Assembly (NCBI GenBank): GCA_028287465.1
Contig: JAQBPO010000031.1
Coordinates: forward strand, 124,001 to 188,000
From: Fibrobacterota bacterium
Lineage (GTDB): Bacteria; Fibrobacterota; Fibrobacteria; UBA11236
DNA length: 64,000 nucleotides
Direction: 5' to 3'
Shown: positions 53,163 through 61,043 of the stretch, piece after piece
Layout of the letters: each line of letters opens with the position of its first letter
Numbering within the stretch: position 1 is the first letter of the stretch
Notes under the pieces: model-generated
Databases searched by the model: none
Told to the model about the DNA's origin: nothing
Seen by the model: the letters and a program-made list of their open reading frames with translations, nothing else
Position numbers and translations under genes: made by a program

Positions 53163-54580
53163 GATCGCCCTTGTCCGGCGTAGCGGGGCGGGCGCCCCAT
53201 CTCAACGAGCAGCCCGTTGACCTCGGCTTTGAGTTCCTGCACGCGCTCTTCCCGGCCCACGGTCACGTTCTGCCAACGGAGCAGTTCATCCAGCTGTTCG
53301 CGGATCTGCTTTTCCGATCGCTTGCGGTTGGTGATGTCGTGGATATAGATGGACAGGCCCTGGGGGGAGGGATAGATATGGTTCTCGAACCATCGGCCGT
53401 TGGGCGGGAAATAATCCTCGGTGACCGCGGCCTCCTGCTCCGCCATCGCCCTTTCGCAGGCGAGCCTGAACCTGCCGTCCCCTCCCTCGGGGAATTCCTC
53501 CCATACGTTCCGGCCCAGGAGGCTTTCCGGGGTCCGCCCCAGGATCTGCGCCGCCTTCGCGTTCACGAAGACGTAGCGCCAGTCCGCGTCCAGGGCCACG
53601 AACGCGTCCGAGATGCGATCGTAGATCCTGCGCCGCTCGGCCTCGTCCCGCTTGCGGACGGTCAGATCCTCGATGAGGGCGATCAGTTCCCCCATGGGCC
53701 CGTCCAGGGCGGCGACCCTGACCTTGATGGGAACGCGGTGCCCGTCCTTGTGGAAATACTCCTTTTCGAACGAGGAGGTGATGCCCGATGCCGAGAGCTC
53801 CGCTACGGCCTTGAGGTCCTTCGCTTCCCATTCCGGCGGCGTCATGGCCGCCCAATTCACGAGCCCGGCCGCCAATTCCTCGCGGGAATAGCCCACCATT
53901 TGCAGGTACCGATCGTTGGCCTCCCTGATACGCCCATCGGCATGGGCGATGATGACGCCGATGATGTTCGAGTCCATCAGCCTGCGGTAACGGCCCTCGC
54001 TGACCCGGAGGGCGGCCTCGGTCCGGTGCCGCATGATGGCGATGGCCGCGAGGTGGGTGAAGACCTCGATGAGGCGGGTATGCCTGGCGGTGGGGATCCC
54101 CGGCTCGCGGAAATACATGGCGAAGGTCGCCACCACCTTGCGCTTGTCGTCGAAAACGGGCGTGGACCAGCAGGCATGCAGGTCGTGGGGGAGGGCGAAT
54201 TGCCGGTAATCGTCCCATAGGGGATCGGACCCGATGTCCTCGACGATGACCTGCCTGCCTATATAGGCCGCCGTGCCGCAGGACCCGGCCCGGGGGCCGA
54301 TGGCGCTGCCGTCGATGGCGCGCAGGTATTCCGGGGGCAGGCTGGGCGCGGCGCCGTGGCGCACGTGGACGCCGTCGGGATCCAAAAGCAGGATGGAGCA
54401 AAGCATGTCCCCGGACTGGGCCTCGCAGACGCGGAGCATGGCGTCCAGGGTATCCGCCAGCGGAGCGCCGGTGGCGACCATCTCCAGGATCCGGATCTGC
54501 CCGGATTCCAGGCTTTCCCGGCCCTGCGCGCCGGAATCCCCCCGGGAGGCTTCCGTTTCAGGATCCGTTATCATTTCCAT
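53159..54580 (-). CDS. GAF-PAS-PAS sensor protein without a kinase domain
   Basis: A 473-residue protein. A GAF domain covers ~25-190 (ILLLDPDGVHVRHGAAPSLP, then GSCGTAAYIGRQVIVEDI). Two PAS domains follow (LMDSNIIGVIIAHADGRIREAN; ISDAFVALDADWRYVFVN). The C-terminal ~55 residues form a helix or coiled coil (KQIREQLDELLRWQNVTVGREERVQEL). There is no HisKA, HATPase, GGDEF or other output domain. It probably regulates a partner kinase in trans; the translational overlap with the multi-PAS kinase makes that kinase the obvious partner. The start ATG at 54580 has AGGA at 6 nt. Confidence 0.9.
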   Translation of the reverse strand: MEMITDPETEASRGDSGAQGRESLESGQIRILEMVATGAPLADTLDAMLRVCEAQSGDMLCSILLLDPDGVHVRHGAAPSLPPEYLRAIDGSAIGPRAGSCGTAAYIGRQVIVEDIGSDPLWDDYRQFALPHDLHACWSTPVFDDKRKVVATFAMYFREPGIPTARHTRLIEVFTHLAAIAIMRHRTEAALRVSEGRYRRLMDSNIIGVIIAHADGRIREANDRYLQMVGYSREELAAGLVNWAAMTPPEWEAKDLKAVAELSASGITSSFEKEYFHKDGHRVPIKVRVAALDGPMGELIALIEDLTVRKRDEAERRRIYDRISDAFVALDADWRYVFVNAKAAQILGRTPESLLGRNVWEEFPEGGDGRFRLACERAMAEQEAAVTEDYFPPNGRWFENHIYPSPQGLSIYIHDITNRKRSEKQIREQLDELLRWQNVTVGREERVQELKAEVNGLLVEMGRPPRYAGQGRS

Positions 54581-54620
54581 ATGCGATCCTCGTATCGGCT
54601 GATGCTGAATTCAAGGCGGA

Positions 54621-57065
54621 TCATGTTTTCCCGACCTTGCGGCAGGCTTTCGCGAGCAGGGCGTCCAGCTGGGATTTCTCGAACGGTTTCGCCAGGAACC
54701 CCAGGGCGTCCGGGGGATGCCTGGACTCGTGCTCGGAGTCCGGCCGATAGCCGGAGGAAAGGATGACCAGGCCCGCCGGATTGATCAGGCGGATTTCCCG
54801 GAAGGTTTCCCATCCGCTCATTCCCGGCATCACCATATCCAGGATGATCAGATCGATTTCGCGCCACTTTCCCCGGTAAAGGGCGAGGGCGTCCATCCCG
54901 TTTTCCGCCGTGGCCACGGTATGCCCCTCCTTGCCGAGCATATCCTTCAGCATGCCTCGAAGCAGGGGCTCGTCATCCACGACCAGGATGCGCAACCGGC
55001 AGTCCATGTCCTGCCCGCCGTCGGAGTCATGGATTTCCGGCTTGGTTTCCTGGTACAACGGGAAATGGATGTGGAAGGTGGTCCCCCGGCCGGACTCGCT
55101 TTCCGCGGAAATCGATCCATTGTGGAGGCCCACCGTCCCGAAGACCGAGGCCAGCCCCATGCCGGTCCCCTTCCCCACGGGTTTGGTGGTGAAGAAGGGC
55201 TCGAAGAGGCGCTTCTTCACGGCTTGGTCCATGCCGCAACCGGTATCCCGCACGGAAAGGTGCACGTAGCGCCCGCGCGGGAGGCCGGTGCTGTTGGCCT
55301 TGGCCGTGGCGCTCCCGCCCCGGTAATGGTACGGATCGGGGTCTTCCAGGGATACCGTTTCGGTCGCGAACTCCAGGACTCCCCCTTCCGGCATGGCATC
55401 CCGGGCGTTCAGGGCCAGGTTGAGCAGGGCGTTCTGGATCTGGGACGGATCCCCAATCAAGGTCGCCGGGTCCGCTTCCAGGCGCGTCCTCACCTCGATG
55501 CGTTTGTCGAGGCTCCGTCCGAGCATCTCCACGGTTTCGCGGATGAGGCCATGCAGATCGATGGGGGTTTTCCGGTATTGTCCCTGCCGGGAAAAGGCCA
55601 GGAGGCTGCGGGTGAGATCCCTCGACCGCTTGGCCGCCTGCACTATGGTCTCGATGAAACGTTTGGATTCCTCGTCTTCGGTCTTGGCCCCCAGCAGTTC
55701 GGCGTATCCCAGGATGGCCGCCAGCTGGTTGTTGAAATCGTGGGCGATGCCTCCGGCCAGCCTGCCGATGGCGACCATCTTGTCCTGTTGCCGCAGCTGT
55801 TCCTCATTGCGCTTGCGATCCGTCATGTCCAGGGTGATGCCCAGCAACGCTTCCACCGCTCCGGTTTTGCCGCGGATGGGCGCGGCATGGATCTCCAGCC
55901 AATGCCGGGTCCCCTTGCGTCCTTCCATTTCGAATTCCAGGATGCCGCTCGCCCCCGCCTGTACCCGCTGATTCAGTTCCCTGAAAGCGTCGCGGTATTC
56001 CGAGGCGATGAAATCGATGAAATCCGTCCGCCGCGCTTCTTCGATCGAGTCCAACTCCAGCATGGCGAGGCCGGCCGGATTTATCTCCAGGATCCGCCCT
56101 TCCCGGTCGAGCAGCTTTACGCATTCCGGTTCCGTCTCGAAGATGATCCTGAAACGGGCCTCGCTTTCCCGCAACGCATTCCTCTCCCGTTGCGCCTGGC
56201 TGCGGTAGAACGCGCTTTCCACCGCCAAGGGAAGGCGCTGGAGGTAGCCCGGGGATTTGACGAGGTAATCCATGGCGCCGAGCTTGACGGCCTGGATGGC
56301 CATCTCCTCATTGCCCTGCCCGGTGGCGACCAGAACGGGGACATCCAGCTTGCGGATCCGGTTGAACTCCTTGAGCAGCTCCAGGGCGTCCACGCCCGTC
56401 CGGCGGAAGTCGATGAGGATCACGTCCACGTCCGTGACGGGTCCCTTCCGGGGAAGGCGCGCCAAGGCCGAAGCCGCGCCATCCACCGCTTCGAGGCGGA
56501 TGAAAGGAGCATGTTTGGCCAGGTGCCCGCGGAGGGATTCCAAGTCCGGAACGGTCGGGTCGACATAAAGAAGCCGGATCGGCCGGGTCCGCAGTTCCGA
56601 GCGGCTCCGGAAATTCCGGACGGCCATGGAAATGGCGTCCGGCAACCGGTCCCAATACCCCGGTTTTTTCGGCAGATAATCATCCGCGCCGGCGCGGACC
56701 GCGGAGAGCACGGCCTCCTCGTCCCCTTCTCCGGTCAGTACCACCACGGGAAGCGGCAAGGATCGATCCCGGACCTGGGCGAGCACGTTGAGTCCGCTTC
56801 CGTCCGGAAGGTGCATGTCCAGCAGGAGCAGATCGTAACCCGGCGGTTCCCCCCTGGCCAGCCCCATCTCGAATTCGTCCAGGTGCGCGTAGGCTTCGGC
56901 CACGGTGCCCACGATTTCGAGTTCGATTCCCGGATCCGAGCGCAAGAGCCCTCGCCGGGTCAGGTCGGCGTCGGCCGGATCATCCTCGAGGTACAGGATC
57001 CTCGCGGTGGCCACCTCGGGTTGGAAAACATCGACCGCGGTATCTCCCGATTCTTCCATTTCCAT
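54621..57065 (-). CDS. Hybrid histidine kinase: REC-REC-PAS-HisKA-HATPase-REC
   Basis: An 814-residue cytoplasmic hybrid kinase. Receiver 1 (ILYLEDDPADADLTRRGL; acceptor Asp in LLLLDMHLPDGSG) is followed by receiver 2 (VDVILIDFRRTGVDALE). A PAS domain comes next (FETEPECVKLLDREGRILEIN). HisKA is LAGGIAHDFNNQLAAILGY. The catalytic domain has LNLALNARDAMP, DTGCGMD, and FEPFFTTKPVGKGTGMGLA. A terminal receiver carries LRILVVDDEPLLRGML and LIILDMVMPGMSGWE. The first receiver implies it is itself a target of an upstream kinase, and the last could pass phosphate onward. No DNA-binding output is fused to it. It is 6 bp downstream of a single-domain receiver. Confidence 0.95.
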   Translation of the reverse strand: MEMEESGDTAVDVFQPEVATARILYLEDDPADADLTRRGLLRSDPGIELEIVGTVAEAYAHLDEFEMGLARGEPPGYDLLLLDMHLPDGSGLNVLAQVRDRSLPLPVVVLTGEGDEEAVLSAVRAGADDYLPKKPGYWDRLPDAISMAVRNFRSRSELRTRPIRLLYVDPTVPDLESLRGHLAKHAPFIRLEAVDGAASALARLPRKGPVTDVDVILIDFRRTGVDALELLKEFNRIRKLDVPVLVATGQGNEEMAIQAVKLGAMDYLVKSPGYLQRLPLAVESAFYRSQAQRERNALRESEARFRIIFETEPECVKLLDREGRILEINPAGLAMLELDSIEEARRTDFIDFIASEYRDAFRELNQRVQAGASGILEFEMEGRKGTRHWLEIHAAPIRGKTGAVEALLGITLDMTDRKRNEEQLRQQDKMVAIGRLAGGIAHDFNNQLAAILGYAELLGAKTEDEESKRFIETIVQAAKRSRDLTRSLLAFSRQGQYRKTPIDLHGLIRETVEMLGRSLDKRIEVRTRLEADPATLIGDPSQIQNALLNLALNARDAMPEGGVLEFATETVSLEDPDPYHYRGGSATAKANSTGLPRGRYVHLSVRDTGCGMDQAVKKRLFEPFFTTKPVGKGTGMGLASVFGTVGLHNGSISAESESGRGTTFHIHFPLYQETKPEIHDSDGGQDMDCRLRILVVDDEPLLRGMLKDMLGKEGHTVATAENGMDALALYRGKWREIDLIILDMVMPGMSGWETFREIRLINPAGLVILSSGYRPDSEHESRHPPDALGFLAKPFEKSQLDALLAKACRKVGKT

Positions 57066-57071
57066 ACCGGT

Positions 57072-57494
57072 TCACTCCCCGGAGCATCGCTTGTTCAGGT
57101 CGCTCCAATAGAACTGGATCTGCTCGGTCACGGAGACGAAGCTTTCGAATTTCAGCGGCTTGATGATATAGGAGTTCACCCCGATCAGGTATGCCGAGCG
57201 GAGGTCCTCGTTCTCCGTCGACGTGGTGAGGACCACCACGGGAATGGTCTTATAGACCGGGTGGGATTTGAAGATGCGCAGGACCTCGAGGCCATGGACC
57301 TTCGGCAGGTTCAGGTCGAGAAGGATGACCATGGGCATCTCCGCGCCGCCGTCCCATTTGCCGATCCACTCCAAAGCCTCCTCCCCGTCCCGCGCCACTT
57401 CAAGGGGATTGGCCAGGTTGCGCTTCTTGAACGCGCGCCTGGTCAGATCCACATCCATGGGGTTGTCCTCGACGAGAAGGATGGGGGGCGACAT
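57072..57494 (-). CDS. Single-domain response regulator (Rcp1-like)
   Basis: A 140-residue receiver protein. PILLVEDNPMDVDLTRRAF provides the acidic pair, ILLDLNLPKVHGLEVL the acceptor Asp, VVLTTS the Thr and YIIKPL the Lys. The length and the N- and C-terminal extensions resemble the Rcp1-type regulators paired with phytochrome-class kinases, matching the HisKA type of the last gene in this operon. It has no output domain, so it would act by protein contact or as a phosphate shuttle. The ATG at 57494 has GGGGAAG at 6 nt. It is the first gene of the operon. Confidence 0.95.
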   Translation of the reverse strand: MSPPILLVEDNPMDVDLTRRAFKKRNLANPLEVARDGEEALEWIGKWDGGAEMPMVILLDLNLPKVHGLEVLRIFKSHPVYKTIPVVVLTTSTENEDLRSAYLIGVNSYIIKPLKFESFVSVTEQIQFYWSDLNKRCSGE

Positions 57495-57677
57495 GCTTTA
57501 CTTCCCCGGGTTAGGAAAAGCGGCGTCTCGACGGTGAAGCCCGTCACGGTTAAATCTAAGTAAAGCGCATCCCCGAAATCTAGGAAGATCCTTCCCATCT
57601 CCAATGGCCCCTTGGCCTTGCGCCATCCATGACCCGCCTTTGCCATGATCTGCCAAATCGGGTAATCCGGGGACATT

Positions 57678-57705
57678 TTGACCTCCCGGTTTCCTTACGT
57701 ATCTT
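57678..57705 (+). promoter_or_regulatory. Candidate promoter for pdxA
   Basis: TTGACC (57678-57683) and TATCTT (57700-57705) are 16 nt apart. The start codon at 57722 is ~17 nt from the -10, so the 5' leader would be very short, just covering the AGGAGG site. Confidence 0.4.
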
Positions 57706-57721
57706 ATCAGGAGGCGGAACC

Positions 57722-58708
57722 ATGAACAAAGTCCTCATCACCATGGGCGATCCCGCCGGCATCGGGCCGGAAGTGATCGTCAAATGCCTCGCCAAGATCC
57801 AGCTGCAGGAGGATCTCGAACCCATCATTGTGGGCGAACGCGAGATCCTGGAGGAGACCGCCAAGGCCCTCGGCCTCAAGATCCTGTTCTGCCCGGACGA
57901 CTCCCCGCGCCATGGCCGCATCAAGGTGCGCAGCATGGACCTGGTGCGCCACGGGGATTTCGAGCTCGGCAAGGTCTCGGCCATGTGCGGGAACGCCGCC
58001 TACCATTACTTCGCCCATGCGGTGGAGTCCTGCCTGGCCGGCGAAGCCCAGGCGATCGTCACCGCGCCCCTCCACAAAGAAGCCATGAACCTGGCGGGCC
58101 ACCATTACGTGGGCCATACCGACATCCTGGAAAAGATGACCGGGGCCGAGACCGTGATCATGGCCCTGGTGCACCCCAAGATCATCGTCAGCCACGTGAC
58201 CGATCACGTGCCCCTGCGGAAAGCCCTCGATTACATCACCATCCCCCGCATCAAGGAGGTGGTGAAGCTCACCTGGAAGACCCTGGTGGCCACGCGCACG
58301 CATACCCCGCGCATCGCCCTCGCCGGCGTCAATCCCCATGCGGGGGAGAACGGCCTGTTCGGCCGGGAGGAGATCGAAATCCTGCGTCCCGCCATGGAGG
58401 AATTGCGCGCGGAGGGTTTCCCCACCTTCGGCCCCCTGCCGGGGGACACCGTATTCCTGCAGGCCCTGAAGGGTCGCTTCGACGGCGTGCTCGCGATGTA
58501 CCATGATCAAGGGTTCGGACCCATGAAGACCGTGGACATGGCCAACGGAGTCAACTGCACCTTGGGTCTTCCGTTCGTGCGGACCTCGCCCGATCACGGG
58601 ACGGCCTTCGAGATAGCCGGAAGCGGTCTGGCCGAACCGGAGTCGATGCGCGGGGCCTGGGACCTGGCTGTCCAGCTTTTGAAAGCCCAGGCCCTTCAGC
58701 AGGAATAG
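57722..58708 (+). CDS. pdxA: 4-hydroxythreonine-4-phosphate dehydrogenase
   Basis: A 328-residue PdxA enzyme of the DXP-dependent vitamin B6 pathway; it oxidises 4-phosphohydroxy-threonine using NAD. MGDPAGIGPEVIVK is the N-terminal signature. TAPLHKEAMNLAGHHYVGHTDIL holds the substrate Lys and a metal His. LAGVNPHAGENGLFGREE and YHDQGFGPMKT hold the remaining ligands, followed by PFVRTSPDHGTAFEIAG. All are present at normal spacing. It should be a cytoplasmic metal-dependent dimer. The start is set by AGGAGG seven nt before the ATG. It is divergent from the signalling operon. Confidence 0.95.
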   Translation: MNKVLITMGDPAGIGPEVIVKCLAKIQLQEDLEPIIVGEREILEETAKALGLKILFCPDDSPRHGRIKVRSMDLVRHGDFELGKVSAMCGNAAYHYFAHAVESCLAGEAQAIVTAPLHKEAMNLAGHHYVGHTDILEKMTGAETVIMALVHPKIIVSHVTDHVPLRKALDYITIPRIKEVVKLTWKTLVATRTHTPRIALAGVNPHAGENGLFGREEIEILRPAMEELRAEGFPTFGPLPGDTVFLQALKGRFDGVLAMYHDQGFGPMKTVDMANGVNCTLGLPFVRTSPDHGTAFEIAGSGLAEPESMRGAWDLAVQLLKAQALQQE

Positions 58709-58721
58709 GCCTCGGCGTTAC

Positions 58722-58739
58722 GGTATCCTTTTGGATACC
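58722..58739 (+). terminator. Hairpin downstream of pdxA
   Basis: GGTATCC and GGATACC flank TTTT, 13 nt after the pdxA stop. There is a perfect 7-bp stem but no T-tract. Confidence 0.35.
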
Positions 58740-58862
58740 CACGGGCGTCCATGAACGGAAGCGCTAACTTTCCTTTCAATCCTTTCTCCAAGCAAATCAA
58801 TCACTAAGCCTCATCGCTCGCGCGCGGCGGCGGAAAATGGTTTGACTCCGCATCGACAGTTA

Positions 58863-58890
58863 TTGACAATTGCCGGGGGTAACTTAAGTT
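58863..58890 (+). promoter_or_regulatory. Weak candidate promoter for the barrel protein
   Basis: A perfect TTGACA (58863-58868) is followed after 16 nt by a poor -10 (TAAGTT, 58885-58890), 30 nt before the gene start at 58921. Confidence 0.3.
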
Positions 58891-58920
58891 TTCGGCATCC
58901 CTTTTCCCCCTAGGAGAGAT

Positions 58921-59703
58921 ATGAGAAAAGTATTGGCGATTGTAGGCATGGGCCTTTTGAATTTCAGCTTCGGCCTGGACGAATACCTGTCGATCGAAAC
59001 CGGCAAGGTCGAGCTCGACGGCGGCTATCAGTTCGTAAAACCGACCGGCATCTACAATCCCGATGGGGACATGAAGGATGCCGCCGGCAGCCCGCTGATC
59101 AATGTCATTCCCCTCCAGGTGAAGTACGGCATCATCCCCGGCCTGGACGCGGAATTGGCGACCTCCGGCAGCTTCACGAACGACGATGCGGGCGGCCTCA
59201 GCGGCCTGACCCAGCCCCAGATCGCGGTGAAGTACACCCATGCCCCCCTCGGCCTGGGCGGTTGGGTGAACGTGCTCCTGCCTTTCGCGGTCGGCGACTA
59301 TGGCGATCCCTCCCCGGCCATGGGCCTGGGCATCGGCGGCGTATACGGCAACCGTTTCGGCGACTTCCGCCTCACCGGCATCGCCGGCTACCAGCTCAAC
59401 TTCGAGAGCGACGACTTCAAGGCCGGCAATGTCTTCTCGATCTACGCCAAGCCCGAAGCCATGTGGACCGAGTTCATCGGCACCTACCTCGGATTGCAGT
59501 ACTCCATGACGGGTGAAAGGGAAATCGCCGGCAATGCCGTCAAGGACTCGGACGGCAACCTCTTCGCCGTGGTTCCCGGCGTCAACGTGGCCCTGCTCCC
59601 CTGGCTGGCCTACGAAGTGAACGCGCCCATCACCTTGATGGGGAAGAACTCGGGCTCATCCTGGGGCATCGGCGCCCAGGTCTACGCCACCCTCCCTCAC
59701 TGA
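58921..59703 (+). CDS. Outer-membrane beta-barrel protein
   Basis: A 260-residue protein with a short signal peptide (KVLAIVGMGLLNFSFG). Alternating strands throughout fit a small barrel: VELDGGYQFVKPTG, VIPLQVKYGIIPGLDAELATS, GLTQPQIAVKYTHAPLG, GIGGVYGNRFGDFRLTGIAGY, TYLGLQYSMTG, and a C-terminal WGIGAQVYATLPH. The pattern resembles the MetA-pathway phenol-degradation/transporter-like barrels that are widely annotated as putative transporters. The substrate is unknown. The ATG follows TAGGAGAG. The transcript ends at a strong terminator, so it forms a single-gene unit. Confidence 0.75.
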   Translation: MRKVLAIVGMGLLNFSFGLDEYLSIETGKVELDGGYQFVKPTGIYNPDGDMKDAAGSPLINVIPLQVKYGIIPGLDAELATSGSFTNDDAGGLSGLTQPQIAVKYTHAPLGLGGWVNVLLPFAVGDYGDPSPAMGLGIGGVYGNRFGDFRLTGIAGYQLNFESDDFKAGNVFSIYAKPEAMWTEFIGTYLGLQYSMTGEREIAGNAVKDSDGNLFAVVPGVNVALLPWLAYEVNAPITLMGKNSGSSWGIGAQVYATLPH

Positions 59704-59741
59704 GGATCGGGGAGGCGCCAAGCCTCCGCGCGTGGTTGCAT

Positions 59742-59776
59742 GCCCTTCCGGATCCGTCCGGAAGGGCCTTTTTTTT
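59742..59776 (+). terminator. Strong rho-independent terminator
   Basis: An 11-bp perfect stem (59742-59752 with 59757-59767) with a TCCG loop is followed by eight T (59769-59776), 38 nt after the barrel-protein stop. Confidence 0.95.
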
Positions 59777-60203
59777 GGGTAACGTTCCCGATACCCAGCC
59801 CCGTGGTAAAAAACCCTCTCCGGTTCACGGGGAAATCCGGGCCGAAAGCGGTGCCGCGCGGTGGGCACGGCCCGGCTTGGTCTCCGCCATGGGAAGGCTT
59901 CCGGGATAAAGAATCAGCCCGCTGGCGTCTTCCGGGATCACGATGGACCTCAATTCCAGGGAGGCGGAAGGAGTAGCCGCCCGAATCGTCCGGGCTTGCG
60001 GTCTCCCGGTCGCCCGCGAAGGGAAATGCGAGTAGGGTCCTGTTTGGGGTATTTGAACCCGTCAGGCGTTGATAAATAGTTTCAACGTTATCTTCCCGCC
60101 GTCCCGCCGCGGCCCCTGGAAGGCGCCCTATATTGGATGCCGATGGGGGGCGGCGTTCCATGGCGTTGACTATTCGATCGGGAATCCGGGACGGGGAGGC
60201 ATC
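59777..60203. other. Non-coding stretch upstream of the TIGR02147 gene
   Basis: About 430 bp. Reading frames on both strands are short or lack ribosome sites, and I see no domain signature. It contains one operator-like palindrome near 60067-60087 (listed separately) and is otherwise GC-rich without visible repeats. It should hold the promoter of the regulator-lipoprotein pair. Confidence 0.5.
60067..60087. promoter_or_regulatory. Operator-like palindrome upstream of the TIGR02147 gene
   Basis: CGTTGA and TCAACG flank a 9-nt AT-rich centre (TAAATAGTT), ~120 nt before the regulator start. It is the only AT-rich palindrome in this intergenic stretch. A role as binding site for the regulator is a guess. 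Confidence 0.3.
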
Positions 60204-61043
60204 ATGAACGGGATGGCGCCGAACGTCTTCGATCACCTGAATTACAACGCCTTCCTCAAGGATTATTACGAATACCGGAAGAACCGCAATGCGTTCTTCT
60301 CCTATCGCTACCTCGGCCGCATCCTGAACCTGGACGCCGGTTTCCTGGTCAAGGTCCTGCAGGGAAAGCTGTCCCTGCCGGAGAAGTGCATCGACCCGCT
60401 CATCAAGCTATGCGCCTTCGAAGGCCGGCAGGCGGACTATTTCCGGGAACTGGTCCACTACGGCCGGGCCAAGACCGCCAAGGACATCAAGGCCCATTTC
60501 GAAAGGCTGATCGCCCTGCGGGATCTGGAACCCCGCAAGGTGGAGATGGCCCAATACTCCTTCTACCAGAAGTGGTACCACTCCGCCATCCAATGCCTGC
60601 TGCTTTTCCACCGGTTCACCGGGGACTTCAAGGCCCTGGCCGCCAAGCTCAGCCCCGCCATCTCCGTCAAGGAGGCCAAGGAATCCATCCGCCTGCTGGA
60701 GGATATCGGGTTCGTCCGCAAGCAGGAGGACGGCCGCTACGAGGTCCAGGACGCGCGCATCACGACCGGGGACAAATGGCAATCCGTGGCCATCCGGACT
60801 TTCCAGGAGGAATGCCTGAAGCTCGCCGGCGAGTCCCTGACGCGCCACCCCAAGGAGGACCGGGACATCTCCACGGTCACCATCACCCTGTCTTCCCGCA
60901 ACCTGGAGGAAGTCAGGGCCCGGGTCAAGGAGCTGCGCCAATCCCTTCTGCACCTGCGCCAGGACGGGGACGAACCCGATTCCGTCTATCAGGTCAACAT
61001 CCAGGTCTTTCCCCTGACCCGTATCGATAAGGAGAAGGCGTGA
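60204..61043 (+). CDS. TIGR02147 family regulator-like protein
   Basis: A 279-residue protein of the TIGR02147 (DUF4423-type) family, found mainly in Fibrobacter and relatives as large paralogous sets. NVFDHLNYNAFLKDYYEYRK is the family opening, and SYRYLGRILNLDAGFLVKVLQG is a helix-turn-helix-like part. YSFYQKWYHSAIQCLL and ESIRLLEDIGFVRKQEDGRYE (winged-helix-like) follow. The C-terminal half (TVTITLSSRNLEEVRARVKELR) is a conserved ligand or dimer part. It is probably a cytoplasmic transcription regulator. ATG 60204 has GGGGAGG upstream. Its stop overlaps the lipoprotein start (GTGA), so the pair is co-expressed. Confidence 0.9.
   Translation: MNGMAPNVFDHLNYNAFLKDYYEYRKNRNAFFSYRYLGRILNLDAGFLVKVLQGKLSLPEKCIDPLIKLCAFEGRQADYFRELVHYGRAKTAKDIKAHFERLIALRDLEPRKVEMAQYSFYQKWYHSAIQCLLLFHRFTGDFKALAAKLSPAISVKEAKESIRLLEDIGFVRKQEDGRYEVQDARITTGDKWQSVAIRTFQEECLKLAGESLTRHPKEDRDISTVTITLSSRNLEEVRARVKELRQSLLHLRQDGDEPDSVYQVNIQVFPLTRIDKEKA

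Noticed and set aside
54717-57563. 948-codon rightward open frame opposite the hybrid kinase
   Set aside because: The opposite strand has every kinase and receiver motif; this frame has none and crosses gene borders.
59697-60236. 179-codon leftward frame in the gap before the TIGR02147 gene
   Set aside because: It crosses the strong terminator and the regulator's start, is Arg/Pro/Gly-rich and has no domain.
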